A stretch of 64,000 nucleotides of DNA from Silene latifolia. Its lineage: Eukaryota > Streptophyta > Magnoliopsida > Caryophyllales > Caryophyllaceae. The stretch covers positions 20,818,469 to 20,882,468 of the forward strand of contig NC_133538.1 of the NCBI RefSeq assembly GCF_048544455.1, read 5' to 3'. Positions 59,201-64,000 of the stretch are shown here, piece by piece. Under the pieces are notes generated by a model. That model did not search any database, was not told where the DNA came from, and saw nothing but the letters and a program-made list of their open reading frames with translations. Made by a program: the position numbers and the translations under genes. Within the stretch, counting starts at the first letter, position 1. Each line of letters starts with the position of its first letter.

Positions 59201-62200
59201 GGACACGTGCTCGAATAAATGTAGAAAGTTAGACACGGCTTTGTAGGTGTCCGACACGTTTCGACGTGTGTCCGAGGAGTGTCGGTGTCGGACACGGGAC
59301 AGCTGATTAGGAGAAGTGTCCGTGCTACCTAGGTTGTAGTAGATCAGTTGGTTGAGGGTATGAATGTGCATTTGCCAGGTCCTGTGTTCGACTGGCACTG
59401 TCAGATATCAGTTAATTAATTTTTTTTTCCTGGGCTGAGTATATAGACGAGTAACTTTTATTGTTATTATTGATCTAGCAAAAACTGTCAGATATCAGTT
59501 AATTAATTTTTTTTTCCTGGGCTGAGTATATAGACGAGTAACTTTTATTGTTATTATTGATCTAGCAAAAACTTGTTAGTAAAAGGATTCGATCTCTTGA
59601 CCTCAAGATAATATACCATCTACTTAACCATTGAACTACTTGTACTTATTGTTGATATAAGTACATGAATGTAATATATCCTATAAATTATAACGAGTGG
59701 TTATCGTCAACTAAAGTAAATTTAATGGAATCTATGACATTTTGGAGAAAAAATCGACGTGAAAAAAAATCGATGGAACGAATTAATTTGCCTTTTTTTT
59801 TCTTTTCAATTTCTAAGACATTAATTTATAGAAAAAAATTTCAAAATATTAAAATGTTTTTAAGATAAAAATAATGTACTGATTTTTTTTGTTCGGTGCC
59901 CCCCTTATACGAAATTCCTGCGTCTGCCCCTGATGGCAACTATTGATGTAGTGGTGGGTTAAGGTGGGTGTGGGGCGTTGGTTTGGGCTGGGGGTGGTGA
60001 TGGCAGACTGGTTGAGTGATGGGTAGTTGGGAGCCCTGGAGGTGAGGGATTATATTTGGGGGAAAATTTTGAAACTTGAATATATTACTCCCTCCATCCC
60101 ATTTTGTTGTCCCCTTACTTAATTTAGTATGATAAATTAATAAACTACCACTAATACCCCTAAGTTTTTAACTACCTTTCACCTTATCAAAATTGGATTG
60201 TCCTTTTTGTTATTAATTAATGGGGTAGAATAGTAATTTTATCCTATTTGTTAAATCCTTCCTCAAATGGAAAGTAGGACAATAATAATGGGATGGAGAA
60301 AGTAATAAATTTCCTAAAATGTTGTGCGAGACAAATGAGTGGACCATGGACAGAGGGACTATTAACACATTGGTTTTAAGAATTTAGAGATCCAGTTTCG
60401 TTTCCTTGCATTATTTTCTAACTGATGTCTAAATTGATTCCGTAGCATAACTCATTTGATTCGTATAAAAGTTACAAGAAGTAAGCCCCTGTTACATATT
60501 AACATGGATATAAAAAGTCTAGTGACATCTTGGTGATAGAATTGAGTGGGTAACGGTAAATACAAGAATATTAGCACCGGGTTTGACTAGGGCAAAATAG
60601 AAACTTAGGTGATATTTTTCTTTTCTTTGTTCGAAATTTGTTTACTTAAGGTGTATATTGTTACAGGTGTTCCTGATAGTGCAGATGCTCAAATTTGCAC
60701 CATTGAAAATTTAGAGGCTGGCAGCAGTGATGACAATGAACCAGATGTCAATTTCCGGAGAGCTTCAAATGGTAATGGTGGTAAGAAGAGAAGGGTAGTA
60801 CTTGATGATTCTGATGAAGAAGATTTTGAGAATGCAGTAAATTTAGGATCACCTGATCCTCCAAAAGAAAAATTGGTTCCAGAATTAAAACAAAAGAACA
60901 AAACAATTTTATTTGAGGATAACATATTGAACAATGAGCAGAAAGAAACTATACCAATAATAAAAGATGAGAAAGTGACATCTTCTGAAGCAAACAATCC
61001 CTTTAAGAAGGATTTTGCAGCTCTCGACCAAGGCAAGAAAGTGAGTTTGGTCTCTGCAGAAGTAAAAGAGGTTCCTCAGAGAGCAGCTGTCAGTACTAGT
61101 AATAAGAACAATACTACAGATCGTGCTCCAGGTTCACCTAAAAGGAGGAAAGTGTTGAAAACCCGAATTGATGAACGTGGAAGAGAAGGTATATTATTTT
61201 CTATCGGTATTTTTCTTGGGCCTGGAATGTTGTCCAATGTTTCTTGTGCTTTCCCTTGTCTTCGTTGTAAATACTTTGTTGGTCAGTACAAAGTTCATTT
61301 GTCGTATACCTCAAAAAAAGTTCATTTGTTCTATGTATTTCGAATACTAACTGGTACTCCCTCCAATCCAATCAATTTTATACATTTGATTAAAATATAA
61401 CTCACATGTATTCCACAAATGTTTAAAAATGATTGAATGGAGAGAGTTATCTGTTTTGCTTTATGAGAATCTATATTATTTTGCTAGGATATATCGTAGA
61501 TAATTGATCCTACTAGTTTTGCTATTTCTGCCTGTCAGAACAATGAAAGTTATCGCTTTTGCTTTATGAGTAAGTTGCTGGTCTGTCAGATCAAGTTTAG
61601 CATAAGATTTTAGATTTGAATTATATAAAAATGTTTTTGATCAATATTAGGCTGTGATAATGTGTTTTGGATCGGGTTTGGCTTTGGATTTGGATTGATG
61701 ATCCAATAAGAAGGTGTATCGGTTTCAATCATGCAACCCAATCCGAATCTAATCTATTGTCATCCCTGCTTGTCTTTGAAGTCGGTCATCCAAGTGATAT
61801 AATTATGTTCCTTTTATACTTGTAGTGACTGAGGTGGTATGGGAAGGCAAAGAGGAGGATATGAATCCCAGTAATGCAGGGAAGAATTCTAATAGCCAAA
61901 CTGTGAAGACTGAAGACAATGCAGTTGTTGCTCCTGTTCAGAGGTACATTATGCAGTGTGTTTTTTTTGTATATTGCCTCTGTTTATATCCATTATACAG
62001 TCTTTTTACTCCCTTCAATTCTTTAAAACGCTCCACATTATTTCCCTGATGTTTATATGGGCTACTTCTTTTAATGAAAGTGACAAAAAAATCAAAATAT
62101 TTGTCCACTACAGCTCAAGGATGATCAGCATGACAGAAAGGAAAAATGGGCATTATTGTACCCATGATTTTTTTTAGTTGTGTTTTGAAAGATTTGCATG

Positions 62201-62424
62201 GAAAGCTTTCAAAGAGTCTGAAGGAGTATAATTTTGCAACTTCTTGCTAGAATGTCTTATTTTTCCATTAACGGTCTTTCAGGGCGGCCACGACTAAAAC
62301 GTCTCCAGCAACCGGAAACACTGCGCCAGCCCATGCAGCAGGAAAAGCTGGTGGTAAGAAAGGAGCAAATACTAAGGATCCTAAGCAAGGTAATATAATG
62401 TCGTTCTTCAAGAAGAAAGTTTGA
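53226..62424 (+). CDS. POLD3: DNA polymerase delta subunit 3 (POLD3/Pol32), 8 exons, about 530 aa
   Basis: This accessory subunit of replicative polymerase delta links the enzyme to PCNA in the nucleus. Exons: 53226-53294, 55416-55471, 55550-55671, 57192-57351, 57518-57921, 60667-61188, 61826-61943, 62283-62424; all phases fit and the stop is TGA (1593 nt). Exon 1 could end three bases earlier. The N-terminal CDC27/POLD3 domain (about residues 1-140: [35 protein letters not shown]), which binds the small subunit, is followed by a long charged, Ser/Lys-rich disordered region. Nuclear-localisation-like clusters are KKRRVV and [10 protein letters not shown] conserved [12 protein letters not shown] segment comes near the end. 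The C-terminus has a PIP box, Q519-G-N-I-M-S-F-F526, followed by KKKV. An RTE LINE, hAT elements and a Stowaway sit in introns 1 and 5. Confidence 0.9.
54168..54896 (+). mobile_element. 5'-truncated RTE-type LINE in POLD3 intron 1
   Basis: The 729-bp element is flanked by a 16-bp target duplication TTTACCTCTTGGTTGA at 54152-54167 and 54897-54912. It holds the C-terminal end of an RTE reverse transcriptase ORF ([31 protein letters not shown]), frameshifted, then the usual RTE 3' tail with a GATTCATGTCAGCCGACCCC block and a TTG repeat at the end. RTE elements typically end in such a short repeat instead of poly(A). Confidence 0.9.
56127..56770. mobile_element. Possible MITE in POLD3 intron 3
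   Basis: GGGAAAGGGAAT on the left and ATTCCCATTCCCTTT on the right are inverted relative to each other. The interior has a CACCACC/CGCC-rich half (56260-56460) and a GGTGGGG/CGGCG-rich half (56560-56660). This GC-rich interior is unlike the surrounding intron. No convincing target duplication was found. The ORFs read through it are chance. Confidence 0.4.
57922..58774 (+). other. POLD3 intron 5, first part
   Basis: A CCACC-rich stretch at 58250-58520 and GGTGG-rich stretches at 58545-58700 and 59945-60050 suggest a larger, older inverted-repeat element around the hAT insertion. Its ends could not be fixed. Confidence 0.35.
58877..59332. mobile_element. hAT-like MITE with GGACACG repeats, TSD GTTGTAGT
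   Basis: Ends CTAGGTAGCAC and (rc) CTAGGTAGCAC are perfect inverted repeats, flanked by an exact 8-bp duplication GTTGTAGT (58869-58876 and 59333-59340). Both ends are packed with GGACACG/CGTGTCC units, as in the MITE at 45061, although the outermost bases differ. Confidence 0.88.
59397..59570 (+). repeat. 87-bp exact tandem duplication
   Basis: Two head-to-tail copies, 59397-59483 and 59484-59570, appear identical by eye, including the T9 run. Such identity points to a recent duplication or an assembly artefact. Confidence 0.9.
60088..60302. mobile_element. Stowaway MITE in POLD3 intron 5
   Basis: The 215-bp element starts CTCCCTCCATCCCATT and ends with the imperfect inverse (rc CTTTCTCCATCCCATT). 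TA duplications lie at 60086-60087 and 60303-60304. Confidence 0.8.
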
Positions 62425-62735
62425 ACACGTTATCATTAGTCGTCTTCATTGTCTGTCTCTTTGTTTCTTCTACATCATTTTGTGGTTCACTAAGAGTGTG
62501 TTATATTTAGGAATTTTACAGATTTCAAATTTAGAGTCAAAAGGTTATGATATGCATAACTGTTAGGGTATAGCTTAAAGAGTGTACGGAGTATATAATA
62601 CTCCCTCCCATTCATAATAAACTTCCCCTTTTATTATGACACAAAAATTAAGAGTGTGTTATAACGAAAGCAATATACATATGTGGTTCACTAAGAGTGT
62701 GTTATATTGAGGAATTTTACAGATTTCAAATCTTA

Positions 62736-63783
62736 TCTATATTAATTGAAAAGACAATACTCAATACAGGATGCGCCATGTCATTCATCCAAACCTTTTT
62801 TTTTTTTTTTTTTTTTTTTGGGAAATTCAGGTAATGGTAGGTCCCGTTTACGTGGAAAGAGTTTATTTCTTTAAATCGTCTCTGACAAACATGCGACAAA
62901 TTATGTCATAGAAAATATTTTATGAAATAAATAGATAATCGGCAGAAGTAAAAGTAATTGCATATAAACGGAATGAATTAAAAATCGAAATAAATGAAAA
63001 TAATTACATATAATCGGACGGAATTACATAGTTAATGAAATAAATAGATAATCGGCAGAAAGAAAAGAAATTGCATATAAACGGAATGAATTACAAATCG
63101 GAATAAATGAAAGTAATTACATATAATCGGACTGAATTACATAGTTAATGAAATAAATAGATAATCGGCAGAAGTAAAAGAAATTGCATATAAACAGAAT
63201 GAATTACAAATCGAAATAAATGAAAGTAATTACATATAATCGGACTGAATTACATAGTTACTAATAAAATTACATAATTACGTGAATAAATTACATTACT
63301 TACGAGATTTAATAACAAATAATGTGAATATTTTACAGAAATTAATGAAATAATTCGTCTTTGCCTTTATGCTTGACGAATATAGGTGTTCATACCTCCA
63401 AGAAACTTGGTGATTACGAAAAATACGTAACAATCAATGTCAAATCCCCGAGAACCACTATCATGAAAATTTTCAATTTTTAGAATAATTTGCCTAGGTT
63501 AAAGTTGATTATTAAATTATATTTCTTTTTTTGGGATGTAAAGTTTTTTAAGTATGCAAATTTTATTTACAATAGTATATTACGTTATTTCATTTTAAAC
63601 TATTGCATGTGAACACGTACGTATTTGAAACAAGTGTAAACATTAATTATGTAGATCGCTGATTTAGACCAACTAGATAATTACAATACAAATGCAAAAA
63701 AAAAAAAAAAAAAAAATAGATCCAAAAACATTAATACCGGCCCAAATACATACCCGTGCAATTTTGCACGGGTTTAAAACTAG
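62736..63783 (+). mobile_element. Non-autonomous Helitron
   Basis: The 1048-bp insert begins TCTATATTAATTG after an A and ends with a GC-rich hairpin (CCCGTGCAATTTTGCACGGG) 8 bp before CTAG, followed by T. This is the standard Helitron structure: TC start, 3' hairpin, CTRR end, insertion between A and T, no target duplication. The second copy of the 201-bp duplication reads straight across the insert, which confirms both ends. It has no Rep/helicase gene. Confidence 0.9.
62922..63260 (+). repeat. 113-bp minisatellite, three copies, in the Helitron
   Basis: Three tandem copies with marker GATAATCGGCAG start at 62934, 63047 and 63160, a constant 113-bp period. They differ by a few bases. Internal minisatellites are common in plant Helitrons. 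Confidence 0.85.
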
Positions 63784-63975
63784 TTCAGATTCAAAAGGCT
63801 ATGATATGCATAACTGTTAGGGTATAGCTTAAAGAGTGTACGGAGTATATAATACACCCTCCTATTCATAATAAACTTTCCCTTTCATTATGACACAAAA
63901 ATTAAGGAAACACATTACCCTACCATATAAATAAATTTGGACCATACAAATACACTACCCCACCATACAATTAAA

Positions 63976-64000
63976 CTAGTTTTCTTGCCCGTGCGTTGTA
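63976..64000 (-). mobile_element. Possible Helitron 3' end, cut by window end
   Basis: CTAGTTTTCTTGCCCGTGCG is what the 3' end of a minus-strand Helitron looks like: CTAG, a short spacer, then the first arm of a CCCGTGC hairpin. The second arm lies beyond the window. Confidence 0.4.

Larger units (their letters stand above)
58783..59932. mobile_element. hAT-like non-autonomous element, TSD ATGGCAAC
   Basis: The 1150-bp insert has ends CATGGGCGGATTTGGGAGG and (rc) CAGGGGCAGACGCAGGAATT, both of the widespread plant hAT type CAGGGGCGGA(T/C)CCAGGA. The 8-bp direct repeat ATGGCAAC is exact (58775-58782 and 59933-59940). It holds a nested hAT-like MITE and an 87-bp tandem duplication. No transposase is present. 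Confidence 0.85.
62481..63930 (+). repeat. 201-bp tandem duplication after POLD3, second copy split by a Helitron
   Basis: Copy 1 is 62481-62681. Copy 2 is 62682-62735 plus 63784 to about 63930. The copies share TGTGGTTCACTAAGAGTGTG and the following bases with a few mismatches. Each contains a CTCCCTCC-like Stowaway remnant and an AATAAA (62616 in copy 1, 192 bp after the POLD3 stop). Confidence 0.8.

Noticed and set aside
59341..59400. tRNA-like or SINE segment beside the 87-bp repeat
   Set aside because: There is some A/B-box-like wording, but no poly(A) end or target duplication; it lies inside the hAT element.

Overview
This window is nuclear DNA from a flowering plant, almost certainly a eudicot. 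It holds two intron-rich plant genes and a very dense load of plant transposable elements: Ty1/copia and Ty3/gypsy LTR elements, L1- and RTE-type LINEs, a SINE, hAT, Stowaway and PIF elements, and a Helitron. The species cannot be fixed from sequence alone; Caryophyllales is only a guess from the style of the retroelements.

Bases 1-38,001 are one nested retrotransposon block. The oldest layer is a decayed minus-strand gypsy chromovirus (gypsy-1). Its LTR, leader, gag, protease and RT are split by five insertions: a Sirevirus-type copia element (1-6910), a solo LTR (7760-8955), copia-A (10774-19555), an L1-like LINE (about 20492-37592) and, inside that LINE, an Athila-type gypsy element (21768-33173). 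Target-site duplications (TSDs) support the solo LTR (GACAC) and the Athila (CCATG). Bases 38,002 to about 39,000 look like a worn LTR of a Tat-lineage gypsy element. A PIF-like MITE carrying a Stowaway MITE (39079-39742) lies just before the first gene.

Gene 1 (39988-52279, +, 10 exons, 369 aa) encodes gamma-glutamyl hydrolase, the folate polyglutamate-trimming enzyme. Its eighth intron is 8.2 kb long because it holds a hAT-like MITE inside another hAT-like MITE, followed directly by a 5.4-kb sense-strand copia element (copia-B) with 99% identical LTRs. Gene 2 (53226-62424, +, 8 exons, about 530 aa) encodes DNA polymerase delta subunit 3 (POLD3/Pol32 type). It ends in a PCNA-binding PIP box and has a perfect E2F site in front of it. 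Its introns hold a 5'-truncated RTE LINE, nested hAT elements and a Stowaway. Downstream is a 201-bp tandem duplication split by a Helitron, and the window ends in what may be a second Helitron end.

The most interesting signals are regulatory. The Sirevirus LTR carries two perfect three-unit heat-shock elements just upstream of its TATA box. The env-like third ORFs of both the Sirevirus and the Athila have their own TATA box and CT-rich leader. In the Athila, that internal promoter sits below an array of the same dyad motifs found in the U3 of its LTRs. All splice sites were assigned by eye from GT/AG signals, reading frame and family knowledge; no search was run.
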